Shown here: in pieces, positions 1-8,457 of the stretch | Position numbering within the stretch: position 1 is the first letter of the stretch | Layout: every line of letters starts with the position of its first letter | Origin: Gammaproteobacteria bacterium | Lineage (GTDB): Bacteria > Pseudomonadota > Gammaproteobacteria > Steroidobacterales > Steroidobacteraceae | Direction: 5' to 3' | Length of the DNA stretch: 44,726 nucleotides | NCBI GenBank assembly: GCA_025355645.1 | Contig: JANXZG010000001.1 | Span: forward strand, 1-44,726 | Made by a program: the position numbers and the translations under genes | The notes under the pieces: model-generated | The model's input: the letters and a program-made list of their open reading frames with translations, nothing else | What the model was told of the DNA's origin: nothing | Database searches by the model: none

Positions 1-1112
1 ACGTTGCGTACCAAGTATCCACCGGTATAAACCAGTTTCAGGTCACCGACATGCCCATTTATGGTGAGCGCAGTGCTTTCAAACTGGTCGTGATTCCAGG
101 ACGGCTGGAAAGATTCCACGGACAAGTCCGGCAATGGATGCTGAAGCGCCGGATCCACACTCGACGAATGCGGCTGTTCGTAAAATACTCCCTTGGACTT
201 CATATCCTGATAAGACTGGGTCAGCAGCGCGTCCCAATTTTCGTTGATCTTGTACATCAACCCCAGCCGGATGCCCTGATAGCTGACCGTATTGATTCCG
301 TCACCAATCAACGGGCCATTGGTGATTGAATTGACCGAACCCGGCCCACTCGGCAAAAATCCGCCAAAATAATGGGTGCTCTGCACTGTGAAATCGGATG
401 CTTGGCGGCTGAAGGTCGCCGGAACATTGTCGATATAGCCGCCTTGGGAGTCAGAGTAGAGCACCGCCCGCATGGCCAGTGCCCCGTCAACGAGCGGTAC
501 GTTCAATACGCCCTGGACGTTCGAACTAGGATCGCCATGCGCCGTCGTCTCGTAAGCGGCACTGACATTACCCTCTGTCACATCGATTTTCGGCTTGTTC
601 GTGATATAGCGCATGACGCCCGATTCGGCGCCCGCGCCAAACAGCGTGCCTTGAGGACCTTCTAACACCTCGATACGCTCCAAATCGGCGGCATACACGT
701 CTAGGTTGCGGCCGGGAAGGGCGCCGGACTGTTCGTCCAGGTAGATCGCGACGCTCGGGAAACCACCGACGCTGCCGGATCCTTGCACCCCTTGAGGGGT
801 CGTCGACAGACCGCGCATGAATACTGAACTCTGGCCGGGACCCGTGTTCGTCGTTGTCACGTTAGGTAAATATTTCACAAAGTCGTCGAATTTCTGCACG
901 TTCAATTGAGACAGCGTCTCAGCCGTCAACGCCTGGATCGTGATCGGCACGTTCTGCATATTTTCCGAACGCCGCTGCGCTGTCACGGTGATTTCCTGAA
1001 TCTGATCCAGCGATGTGTCGTTTTCTGTCGCTGCGACGCCATGCGCAAACCCAGCGAAACCGCCGCCCAGGATTGCGCCTATTGCATACGCCAACTTCGG
1101 ATTCGACTTCAT
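1..1112 (-). CDS. TonB-dependent outer-membrane receptor, N-terminal part (cut by window edge)
   Basis: About 370 residues from the start codon to the window edge are open in one frame. A signal peptide (MKSNPKLAYAIGAILGGG...) is followed by the TonB-box-like segment QEITVTAQRRSE and the plug domain, with LSQLNVQKFDDFVKYLPNV and the plug hallmark RIEVLEGPQGTLFG, then the first barrel strands. The ATG at 1112 is chosen because GGGG lies six bases upstream; an in-frame ATG at 1123 is the alternative. It is a close paralogue of the receptor at 31135-33708, with near-identical plug segments even at DNA level. It presumably imports a scarce nutrient across the outer membrane by TonB energy; the substrate is not readable. 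It follows the sulfotransferase gene on the same strand after a 123-base gap. Confidence 0.93.
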   Translation of the reverse strand, partial: MKSNPKLAYAIGAILGGGFAGFAHGVAATENDTSLDQIQEITVTAQRRSENMQNVPITIQALTAETLSQLNVQKFDDFVKYLPNVTTTNTGPGQSSVFMRGLSTTPQGVQGSGSVGGFPSVAIYLDEQSGALPGRNLDVYAADLERIEVLEGPQGTLFGAGAESGVMRYITNKPKIDVTEGNVSAAYETTAHGDPSSNVQGVLNVPLVDGALAMRAVLYSDSQGGYIDNVPATFSRQASDFTVQSTHYFGGFLPSGPGSVNSITNGPLIGDGINTVSYQGIRLGLMYKINENWDALLTQSYQDMKSKGVFYEQPHSSSVDPALQHPLPDLSVESFQPSWNHDQFESTALTINGHVGDLKLVYTGGYLVRN

Positions 1113-1191
1113 GTATTTCCCCATCGCCTAAAAAAAAATTATTATTGGTCGGTCTTGCATTTGCGCCTGCTCACCCGTGGACCGCCAAATG

Positions 1192-1197
1192 ATTATA
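1192..1197 (-). promoter_or_regulatory. possible -10 box for the TonB receptor gene
   Basis: The minus strand reads TATAAT, a perfect -10 hexamer, 80 bases upstream of the receptor start, inside the 123-base gap after the sulfotransferase stop. No good -35 is seen at 16-18 bases, so this rests on the -10 alone. Confidence 0.3.
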
Positions 1198-1235
1198 AAA
1201 GCTTTTCGTGCGCACCGCACTCATCAATGTTGACC

Positions 1236-3215
1236 TTAAACAACGGGATCGATCGCGAGACCTCGTTTCAGGGCGTCCAACCAGGGTTCAAAATGTCGCC
1301 ATTGGTCCAACCCGCCCCTGTTAATCGGCTGGCGAACCTGCTCGGAACTTGCGGTTCGGATGCTGCGATCAGTTTTGTAGAATTCGAGGCACGAGGCCTC
1401 GAACTCCAAGCTGCAGAACGCTAATAGGCGGCGTACGTTGCCTTCGAAGTCCTCAATCAGATCCTCGTGCTGCACCCGTAAGACTTTGCCGGGCAGCACC
1501 GTGTCCCAGTGGGCCATCAGTTCAACGTAGCGGCGGTAATAGCGGGCAATGTCGTCAATGCTGTAGGTAAACTCCTGTCCCGAAGCGAATAGTTGCTTGA
1601 AATTGCTGAAACAACAGGCCATGGGCTCACGGCGCGCATCGATGATGCGCGCGTTCGGCAGGATCAGGTGCATCAGTCCCACATGCCGGAAGTTATTCGG
1701 CATCTTGTCGACGAAATATGGACTGCCAGTACGGTAAGGAAGGGTGCCCAAGAGATAGGTTTCTCCAAGGCGCCGAAAGTCCTCATGGGTCATGGCGGCG
1801 AGGATGCCCGGATAACGCGGATCGGCCGTATCGCCGTCACGGCCATGCAGTTCCGCGACGATGCGCGGAATTTCCGGCAATTCCAACGTGCCTTCGACGC
1901 GCGAATGCGAGGCCAGTATCTGCTCGAGCAGCGTCGATCCCGCGCGTGGCAGCCCGACAATGAAAATTGGCGCATCGCTCGGGCAGCCCACTCCGACACG
2001 CGCGGCAAAGAATTCCGGCGTACAGACTGCGCGCTGCTGGCGGGCATTTCGCTCGATGAACTCCGGGCGATAGCGACTAGCGGATTTTTTCAGCGCATTA
2101 CCTCGCTCGTAATAAGCAAATGACTTAGCGTATGCCTGCCGGTCCTCTAGTGCCTTGCCGAGCGCAAAACAAAAATGGTAGCGATCCACAAGCTGCGTGC
2201 CATTGTCGGCTTCCACCGTGCGCATTCGCGCGATTTCCTCATCGGTGAAGCGATAGGTCTTCAGGTTGGCGAGGCTCCAATACGCGTCGCCATAGTCCGG
2301 CCGGCAGGCGGCCGCCGTCCGGTAGGATTGAATTGCCTCCTGTTGAAGTCCGAGCGTCTTAAGCGCATGCGCGACGGACAGATGCAGGTCCTCGGAACGC
2401 GGCGACTCAGCCAGTAGTTTGCGGTACAGAGAAATGGCTTGTTGAAGTTCTCCTAAGCCGGCACAAACGGTTGCATAGGTAGTCCGATAGGCGCGATTTT
2501 CGGGCTCCTCGTCGAGGAGCTTTTCAAGTTCCTGCTTTGCGCGCCGATGCTTGTGACGCTCAAGCAGCACGCGCGCATAGTCATAACGCGCGGCGGTATA
2601 GTCGGGCGCAATCAACAGTACGTTTTCGAGTAGTAACTCAGCATCGTCCAGCACTTCCAGCTCTAGTCCAATCTTGGCCAGCAGGCGCATGGCCTCGACA
2701 TGATTGCCGTGCTTCAGCAGGAAATCGCGGGTGATTTTCTCGGCCGGCAGGATCTCGCCGTCGGCAAACATGCCTGACGCTGTGACGATTTCCGGGGGAA
2801 GCTCCGCAAGCTTGGCAACATGTCCTGCGGCATTCGTAGCGTTCGCCGCCTGGCCCGTCATGCGAAACAGCGTCTGCAGCGATAGCCAGCTTGCGGGGAG
2901 CGCCGGGTTGATATTCACGGCGCGTAGGAACGCCTCGATCGCTTGCTGCGCATCGCGGCGCGCGATATGGCAGTAACCGCGCTCCTGGTACAATCGGCTG
3001 AACTTTGGATGAAATCTCTCCAGCGCTGTAAGAGTCGCGAGCGCATCCGCGATGCGCCCGAGATAGCGCTGGCAGACAGCAACCATATAAAGTACGTCGC
3101 GATTCTGTGGGACTTGCGCGCGCAGCGCGTCGGCAGCGCTGAGCGCGCGTTCGAACTCGCTGCGCTCCATCATCGCGCGGACGCGCAGAACCTCGCTTTC
3201 AATCGGTGAGGACAA
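1236..3215 (-). CDS. TPR-repeat sulfotransferase family protein
   Basis: A 659-residue two-part protein. Residues about 1-380 form a run of tetratricopeptide repeats. Residues about 410-650 form a sulfotransferase domain with the PAPS 5'-phosphosulfate loop IFIVGLPRAGSTLLEQ at about 417-432 and a later DARREP...CFSNFKQ segment that fits the 3'-phosphate-binding region. Such proteins are predicted to transfer sulfate from PAPS to an unknown acceptor, and no signal peptide is visible. The start is a TTG six bases after the preceding gene's stop; an in-frame TGA just upstream prevents extension, and M15 is an alternative start. The gene is probably the last of the GMC/enolase/reductase transcription unit. 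Its acceptor and its connection to the catabolic genes are unknown. Confidence 0.88.
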   Translation of the reverse strand: MSSPIESEVLRVRAMMERSEFERALSAADALRAQVPQNRDVLYMVAVCQRYLGRIADALATLTALERFHPKFSRLYQERGYCHIARRDAQQAIEAFLRAVNINPALPASWLSLQTLFRMTGQAANATNAAGHVAKLAELPPEIVTASGMFADGEILPAEKITRDFLLKHGNHVEAMRLLAKIGLELEVLDDAELLLENVLLIAPDYTAARYDYARVLLERHKHRRAKQELEKLLDEEPENRAYRTTYATVCAGLGELQQAISLYRKLLAESPRSEDLHLSVAHALKTLGLQQEAIQSYRTAAACRPDYGDAYWSLANLKTYRFTDEEIARMRTVEADNGTQLVDRYHFCFALGKALEDRQAYAKSFAYYERGNALKKSASRYRPEFIERNARQQRAVCTPEFFAARVGVGCPSDAPIFIVGLPRAGSTLLEQILASHSRVEGTLELPEIPRIVAELHGRDGDTADPRYPGILAAMTHEDFRRLGETYLLGTLPYRTGSPYFVDKMPNNFRHVGLMHLILPNARIIDARREPMACCFSNFKQLFASGQEFTYSIDDIARYYRRYVELMAHWDTVLPGKVLRVQHEDLIEDFEGNVRRLLAFCSLEFEASCLEFYKTDRSIRTASSEQVRQPINRGGLDQWRHFEPWLDALKRGLAIDPVV

Positions 3216-3221
3216 AGGGGA

Positions 3222-4130
3222 TCAGTCGTTCGGCCCGAGCCGTTCGGGGAAGCCCGGTGCGCGCAGCGGCGTTTGCACCGCGTCCTCAAGCAGCTTCACG
3301 ATCATCGATGACCAGGCCGAACCGCCGTAGCGTGCACGGCCTTCGAGGAATATCTGCTGCATGAGCTCGCCCATGCGCAGCGGCACGCCGAAGCGCCTGC
3401 CGAATTCGAGTGCAAAGTCCGCATCCTTGCAGGCGAGGTCCATCGTAAAGCCAATGTCGTAGCTGCCATTCAGGATTACCTTGCTTTCAGTCTCATGCAC
3501 GAAGCTGTTGCCGGAGCTTGCCGCAATCGCATCGAAGGCGGCGCGCAGGTCGACCCCCGCCTTGGCGCACAGCATCATCGCCTCGCCCACGGCGATCAGG
3601 TGAATGAAGGCCAGCATGTTGGTAACAACCTTGGTCACGGCCGCTTGCTCGATGCCACCGAGATGGATGACCTTGCCGCCCATCGCCTGCAGCGCCGGCT
3701 TGTGACGTTCAAATACGGCGGGCGCGCCGCCGACCAGCACCGTGACTTCGCCCGCCTCGGCCAGATGCACTCCGCCCGTGACTGGGCAGGTAAGCGTGTC
3801 GATTCCCCCGGCAGAGGCGCGCGATGCGAGTGCTTCAACCTCGGCGAAATCATTCGTGCTCATCTCGATCCATGCGGTACCCCGGCGCATCGCAGGCAAC
3901 GCCACATTCATCACGGTCGCGGTGGCCTTGGGCGAGGGCAGGCAGGTGATCAGCGCATCGCAGGATCGGGCGAGCTCCGCACTCGTCGCGGCCCAGGTAG
4001 CGCCGGCGGCCAGCACCCCTTCAGCCGCTGCTCGATCAAGATCATGTACCGCGACTTCGAAGCCGCCGCGCACGAGATTAACCGCCAGGTGCTTACCGAG
4101 ATGGCCCAACCCGATAAAACCATATCTCAT
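3222..4130 (-). CDS. NAD(P)-dependent beta-hydroxyacid dehydrogenase (3-hydroxyisobutyrate dehydrogenase family)
   Basis: 302 residues. The N-terminal Rossmann motif GFIGLGHLGKHLAVNL, the substrate-binding TCPVTGGVHLAEAGEVTVLVGG region and the catalytic-lysine segment TKVVTNML (family: Lys in GxxxxxKxxnN) mark the beta-hydroxyacid dehydrogenase family, which includes 3-hydroxyisobutyrate dehydrogenase and tartronate semialdehyde reductase. The start ATG has GAGGA seven bases upstream. The gene lies 57 bases after the enolase-superfamily gene and six bases before the sulfotransferase gene, so they are likely co-transcribed. Next to a sugar-acid-dehydratase-like enzyme, a semialdehyde reductase role is attractive but unproven. 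Confidence 0.88.
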   Translation of the reverse strand: MRYGFIGLGHLGKHLAVNLVRGGFEVAVHDLDRAAAEGVLAAGATWAATSAELARSCDALITCLPSPKATATVMNVALPAMRRGTAWIEMSTNDFAEVEALASRASAGGIDTLTCPVTGGVHLAEAGEVTVLVGGAPAVFERHKPALQAMGGKVIHLGGIEQAAVTKVVTNMLAFIHLIAVGEAMMLCAKAGVDLRAAFDAIAASSGNSFVHETESKVILNGSYDIGFTMDLACKDADFALEFGRRFGVPLRMGELMQQIFLEGRARYGGSAWSSMIVKLLEDAVQTPLRAPGFPERLGPND

Positions 4131-4171
4131 TAATAATCCTCAATATAAATATATAGTTATATGTAAAATCT

Positions 4172-4188
4172 AATGTATCATATACATT
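4172..4188. promoter_or_regulatory. perfect inverted repeat, possible operator
   Basis: Arms AATGTAT and ATACATT are separated by CAT. The repeat sits at the stop codon of the enolase-superfamily gene, in a strikingly AT-rich 57-base gap upstream of the reductase gene. The TGTAT...ATACA form resembles GntR/FadR-type operators in general shape. It could regulate an internal promoter; no T-run follows, so a terminator is less likely. Confidence 0.35.
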
Positions 4189-5375
4189 CATCCCAGCGGG
4201 CGGTTGATCATCTCCAGATGCAGCAGATCGCCTGTATACGGGTGCGCAAGCGCTACTTCCTCGTCAAGCTCGACGCCCAGGCCCGGCGCAATCGGCGGGA
4301 TCACATAGCCCTCTTCCCAGATAATCGGCTTCTTCAGGAGCTGGGCGTGGAAGCCGCCCCAGCGCTGGATACTTTCGAGGATCAGGAAATTGGGAATGCA
4401 GGTGGCGATCTGGATATTCGCGGCGCCGACAATGGGTCCGCAATACAGGTGCGGCGCGATCTGTGCGTAGTGCACCTCCGCAAGCGCGGCGACTTTCTTG
4501 GCCTCGAGGATACCGCCCACGCGGCCAAGGTTCATCTGCAGGATGTTCGCAGCGCCCATGGCGAGCACCCGCGCAAATTCGTACTTGGTTGTCAGCCGTT
4601 CGCCGGTTGCAATCGGAATCGAGGTGCTGCGCGCGACGAGAGCCATCTGCTCGGGCATTTCGGGCGGTACGGGTTCCTCGAACCACAGCGGATCGAAAGG
4701 TTGCAGGTGCCGCGCCAGGCGAATGGCACCCGATGTCGTGAACTGTCCATGCGTGCCCATCAGCAGGTCCGCCTTGCGCCCAACCGCCTCGCGCACCATG
4801 CGCACCAGACGCACGGTGCGCTCGAGTGCTTCCTGCGTAGGCTGGCGCGGATCATAGGCGGAGAATCCGCCGGTCGGATCAAACTTGAGCCCCGTAAATC
4901 CCTGCTTCACGTACTCCGCTGCACGTTCGGCTGAGCGCTCGGCATCGTGATAGAACTCATCTCCTTCGCCCTCGGCCGGATATAAGTAAGTGTACGAGCG
5001 CAGGCGCTCATTGAGCCTTCCGCCAAGCAGGTTGTAGATCGGCTGCTCGACGGCCTTGCCGATGATGTCCCAGCAGGCCATTTCCAGCGCGCTCAGCACG
5101 CCCATCATCGATGCATCGGGGCGCAGCGTAAATCCGGACCCGTAGGATTCGCGCCAGATAGACTCGACCTGGAAAGGGTCTCGCCCCAGGAAGCGGCGCG
5201 CGAATACATCCTTGATCATCGCCGCAACGACGGTGGGTCCGAAGGTGGCCGCATAGGCCTCGCCGACACCCTCGATGCCGCAGGCGGTGCGAAGTTTCAG
5301 GAACACGAAATATCGGCCGCCGAATCCGGGCGGCGGATTTCCGACAATGAACACCTTGACGCTATCGAGTTTCAT
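4188..5375 (-). CDS. enolase-superfamily (mandelate racemase/muconate lactonizing) enzyme, sugar-acid dehydratase-like
   Basis: 395 residues with an N-terminal capping domain and a C-terminal barrel. The barrel carries GTHGQ (207-211), FEEPVPPE (E233), TGERL (E259) and APHLY (H309). The spacing of 207, 233, 259 and 309 matches D183, E209, E235 and H285 of the D-galactonate dehydratase type, with H209 equal to its H185. The family abstracts the alpha proton of a carboxylate bound to Mg2+, usually dehydrating sugar acids. Oddity: the first metal-ligand position is Gly207 instead of Asp. The start has a strong GGGGG Shine-Dalgarno. It begins nine bases after the GMC gene stop, so they form an operon: the oxidoreductase could make an acid that this enzyme dehydrates. 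The substrate is unknown. Confidence 0.88.
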   Translation of the reverse strand: MKLDSVKVFIVGNPPPGFGGRYFVFLKLRTACGIEGVGEAYAATFGPTVVAAMIKDVFARRFLGRDPFQVESIWRESYGSGFTLRPDASMMGVLSALEMACWDIIGKAVEQPIYNLLGGRLNERLRSYTYLYPAEGEGDEFYHDAERSAERAAEYVKQGFTGLKFDPTGGFSAYDPRQPTQEALERTVRLVRMVREAVGRKADLLMGTHGQFTTSGAIRLARHLQPFDPLWFEEPVPPEMPEQMALVARSTSIPIATGERLTTKYEFARVLAMGAANILQMNLGRVGGILEAKKVAALAEVHYAQIAPHLYCGPIVGAANIQIATCIPNFLILESIQRWGGFHAQLLKKPIIWEEGYVIPPIAPGLGVELDEEVALAHPYTGDLLHLEMINRPLG

Positions 5376-5384
5376 CCATCCCCC

Positions 5385-6995
5385 TTAAGAATCGCTCGCA
5401 AGAATTAAGTCCGCCGCTCGCCGTGCGACCATCAAGGTCGGCGCGTTGGTGTTTCCCGAGGTGACGGTTGGAAAAACAGAGGCATCGACCACCCGCAGGC
5501 GGTTCAGGCCGTGCACCCGCAGGCGGGCGTCAACCACCGAACTGGCCGCATCGGGCCCCATGCGGCAGGTGCTGACCGGATGGTATACGGTCGCCGCGCG
5601 TTCGCGAAAATCCGCGACGATCTGCGCATCGTCCATTTGCGTAATATCTGGGCCCACGGGCTTTTTTATCAGCGCGCGCATCGCCCGCGTACGCATTATT
5701 CGTTGTACGAGGCGCCCGCCGCTGACGACATTGGCAACATCCTCGTCCGTACCCAGATAATTCGGCGCGATGCAGGGCGGCTCACGATAATCCGCACTGG
5801 CGATGTCGATGCGCCCGCGGCTCGTCGGGCGCGAGGGTTGGAAGCAGATCAAAAATCCGGAAAACGCGTCGACCTGGATGCGCTTGCGATTGGCATCGCC
5901 GGCGCCGTAGGACACGGGGCTGAAATACAGCTGCTGGTCCGGACGCGTCGCGCCTGCACGCGCGCGCAGAAAGCCGCCGAATTGATTGACGCTGAGTCCG
6001 AGCGGGCCGCTGCGCATCATAAGATACCGCACGCCGGCGAGCAGCTGCTGAAACGGCGAGTGCAGCTCATCGTTCAGCGTCTTTTGCGTTGCTTCATAGT
6101 AATAGCTGACGCCAAGGTGATCTTGCAGGTTGCCGCCAACCGCCGGATTATCGAGCACGACGGGGATACCGAGCTTCGCTAGCAGTGCCGCGGGCCCGAC
6201 GCCCGAGAGCTGCAATAATTGCGGGGAATTGACCGTGCCACCACACAGGATCACTTCACGGTTCGCAATGACGCTGAAGCTGCGTCCATCCCGCACGTAA
6301 TCGATGCCCACCGCGCTGCGCCCCTCCATGCGTATGCGGCTGACCCATGCACCAGTTTCGAGGCGCACGTTTTTTCTGCTGATGGCCGGCCGCAGGAATG
6401 CATCCGCCGCTGACCAGCGCCGTCCGTTGCGCACCGTGATGCGATAGCAGCCAATGCCCTCGGGGTGCTCGCCGTTGAAGTCCTCGCTCTCGGGCAGGCC
6501 GAGCTCCCTCGCGGCCGCATACCAGCTCGAGCGCGTGCCATGCAAAAATGGCTCCACGTTCTTGACATCGAGCGGACCGTCGGTCGTCGCATGCCCGTCA
6601 GGTTCAACGCGCCGCTCGATTTTCTCGAAGCAAGGGCGCACGTCATCCCAGCCCCAGCCAACATTGCCCATGGCCCGCCAGTCTTCAAAATCAACCGGCA
6701 TGCCGCGGCAATACACCAGCGCATTGATCGAGCTCGAGCCGCCGACGACACGGCCCCGCGGCCAGTACATCGTGCGTCCGCCGAGCGCGGGATTCGGCAA
6801 TGTCTGGTATTTCCAGTTGACCGCTTTGCTCGCGAATGTCCGGCCGTAGCCAATCGGCGTGCGGATCCAGAAGCTATTGTCTTGGCCACCGGCTTCAAGC
6901 ACGAGTACACGATCGCGGCCGCTGGCCGAGAGCTGCTCGGCGAGCACGCAACCGGCAGAGCCCGCGCCGACGATGATGAAATCATAATTTTCCAC
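5385..6995 (-). CDS. GMC-family FAD oxidoreductase (choline dehydrogenase-like)
   Basis: 536 residues, the usual length of the family. The FAD-binding motif FIIVGAGSAGCVLAEQLS is at the N-terminus, the GMC signature GRVVGGSSSINALVYCRG at about 80-100, and the C-terminal catalytic pair is YHPVSTCRMG (His) with SGNTNAPT (Asn), as in choline dehydrogenases and related alcohol dehydrogenases. It oxidises an alcohol to an aldehyde or acid and passes electrons to the respiratory chain. The start is GTG at 6995; an in-frame TAA lies shortly upstream, and no clear Shine-Dalgarno is visible. It heads the minus-strand operon and is divergent from the Rieske oxygenase. Choline itself is possible, but family members act on many alcohols. 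Confidence 0.92.
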   Translation of the reverse strand: MENYDFIIVGAGSAGCVLAEQLSASGRDRVLVLEAGGQDNSFWIRTPIGYGRTFASKAVNWKYQTLPNPALGGRTMYWPRGRVVGGSSSINALVYCRGMPVDFEDWRAMGNVGWGWDDVRPCFEKIERRVEPDGHATTDGPLDVKNVEPFLHGTRSSWYAAARELGLPESEDFNGEHPEGIGCYRITVRNGRRWSAADAFLRPAISRKNVRLETGAWVSRIRMEGRSAVGIDYVRDGRSFSVIANREVILCGGTVNSPQLLQLSGVGPAALLAKLGIPVVLDNPAVGGNLQDHLGVSYYYEATQKTLNDELHSPFQQLLAGVRYLMMRSGPLGLSVNQFGGFLRARAGATRPDQQLYFSPVSYGAGDANRKRIQVDAFSGFLICFQPSRPTSRGRIDIASADYREPPCIAPNYLGTDEDVANVVSGGRLVQRIMRTRAMRALIKKPVGPDITQMDDAQIVADFRERAATVYHPVSTCRMGPDAASSVVDARLRVHGLNRLRVVDASVFPTVTSGNTNAPTLMVARRAADLILASDS

Positions 6996-7255
6996 GCGGG
7001 CGAAGCTTAGCCGGTCCCCTTATCGCTGCCTATTGCGCGAGACGCCAGCCCGGATGAGTCGTCCACGGCGGGCGCGCCGCCGCGGATGCGAGGTGCGGCG
7101 GCCATATCTACTTGCTAACTAATATATGAATTAGGAATACCTAGTAAGTTATTGCTTTCATTATATTTGATACCATGCATAGTTCTACCTTGAGCCGCGG
7201 CTGATGGTAAGATCGTCAGCTTGACCGTTGCCCGATCTGCTGAGGATTTGCACGT
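6996..7255. promoter_or_regulatory. divergent control region between GMC and Rieske genes
   Basis: These 260 bases hold no gene. An AT-rich island at about 7104-7185 stands out in GC-rich surroundings and contains an imperfect inverted repeat (ACTTGCTA at 7110-7117, TAGTAAGT at 7142-7149) and a nested TAGG-AATA-CCTA. The likely divergent promoters and a regulator site are here, but I cannot pick a convincing -35/-10 pair. No regulator gene lies nearby. Confidence 0.4.
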
Positions 7256-8419
7256 ATGAGCACGACGATGCCGGCGCCTGGGTATCTTGGCCTGATAGAA
7301 AATACGCCGGGCCTGCCCGCGACAGCGTATTTCGATACCGAACGCTTCCAGCTGGAAATGGCGCGGATCTGGTATCGCAACTGGATCTACGTGTGCCGTT
7401 CGAGCGAACTGGCGCAGCCGCGCAGCTTTCGCACCTTCGACGTGGGCGATCAGCGGCTGATCATCCTTCGCGACGAAGCGGGCGTGATTCAGGCGTTCCA
7501 CAATACCTGCCGCCATCGTGGCGCCGCTCTGTGCTTGGAGAACAAGGGCGTCATGCGCGGTCCCGGCATCGTCTGTCCCTATCACGCCTGGGTCTATAAC
7601 CTGCAAGGCCAGCTGCTGCGCACTTCCTCAAAACGCAACCCCGACGGTTTCGAATTGCACAATCATTCGCTATACAAAGTTCACGTGACCGACTGGCAGG
7701 GCTTTGTTTTTGTTTCGCTCGCGGCAAATCCGCCTGACTTCTCGAGCCAGTTCGATACACCGATAAACCGCATGGACTCGTGGCATTTGAGCGAGTGCAC
7801 GACCGGGCATGTCTCGCACAAGACGATGCAGTGCAACTGGAAAGTGTTCTGGGAGAACTACAACGAGTGCCTGCACTGCCCGGGCGTGCATCCGAAGCTC
7901 TCTCAGCTGGTGCCGATTTTCGGACGCGGCTTGCTGGAGGAGCGCGATGATCCTCAGTGGCCTGCCCACGAGGCTGAGGACGACCCGCGCTTTAAGGGCG
8001 GCCTGCGACGCGGTGCGGCCAGCTGGTCCATGGATGGACGCGCCAGCGCCGCGGAGTTTCCGGATCTGTCGGCGGAGGATCGCAGGCTCGGGGCCGTCTA
8101 CATGACCGGATTGCCGTCCATGTTCATCGTCGGACATGTGGACTATTTGCGCGTCGTGAGCCTGCTGCCGCTCGGACCGGAATCAACTGGCATGCGGATC
8201 GAGTATTTGTTCCGGCCCGAAACGTTGCAGGATCCGCGCTTTGACCTGAAAAACCTGGTCGATTTCACCGACCTAGTCATGAGCGAGGATGCTCATATTT
8301 GTGAGGTCAACCAGCGCGGCCTGCATGCGCTGCCGCACGAACGCGGCGTGATCATGCCCGAGGAATACGTGATCAAGCAGGTGCATGACTGGGTCAGCCG
8401 GGAATTGATGCGTCCCTGA
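7256..8419 (+). CDS. Rieske-type aromatic-ring/quaternary-amine oxygenase, alpha subunit
   Basis: 387 residues. The Rieske [2Fe-2S] cluster is bound by C85-x-H87 and C107-x2-H110 (CRHRG and CPYHAW). The mononuclear iron is bound by H207 and H212 in NYNECLHCPGVHPKL. The bridging position three residues before the first His is E204; most dioxygenases have Asp there, while carnitine monooxygenase CntA has Glu, which supports a quaternary-amine N-demethylase or C-N-cleaving monooxygenase. GAGGA nine bases upstream supports this ATG. The reductase that must deliver electrons is absent from the window. The gene is followed after 38 bases by an SDR. Substrate candidates by context are glycine betaine-like or carnitine-like compounds; this is inference. 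Confidence 0.92.
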   Translation: MSTTMPAPGYLGLIENTPGLPATAYFDTERFQLEMARIWYRNWIYVCRSSELAQPRSFRTFDVGDQRLIILRDEAGVIQAFHNTCRHRGAALCLENKGVMRGPGIVCPYHAWVYNLQGQLLRTSSKRNPDGFELHNHSLYKVHVTDWQGFVFVSLAANPPDFSSQFDTPINRMDSWHLSECTTGHVSHKTMQCNWKVFWENYNECLHCPGVHPKLSQLVPIFGRGLLEERDDPQWPAHEAEDDPRFKGGLRRGAASWSMDGRASAAEFPDLSAEDRRLGAVYMTGLPSMFIVGHVDYLRVVSLLPLGPESTGMRIEYLFRPETLQDPRFDLKNLVDFTDLVMSEDAHICEVNQRGLHALPHERGVIMPEEYVIKQVHDWVSRELMRP

Positions 8420-8457
8420 CCACATGCTCAGGGGCGCCATGCGCGCTTCAGGCACCC

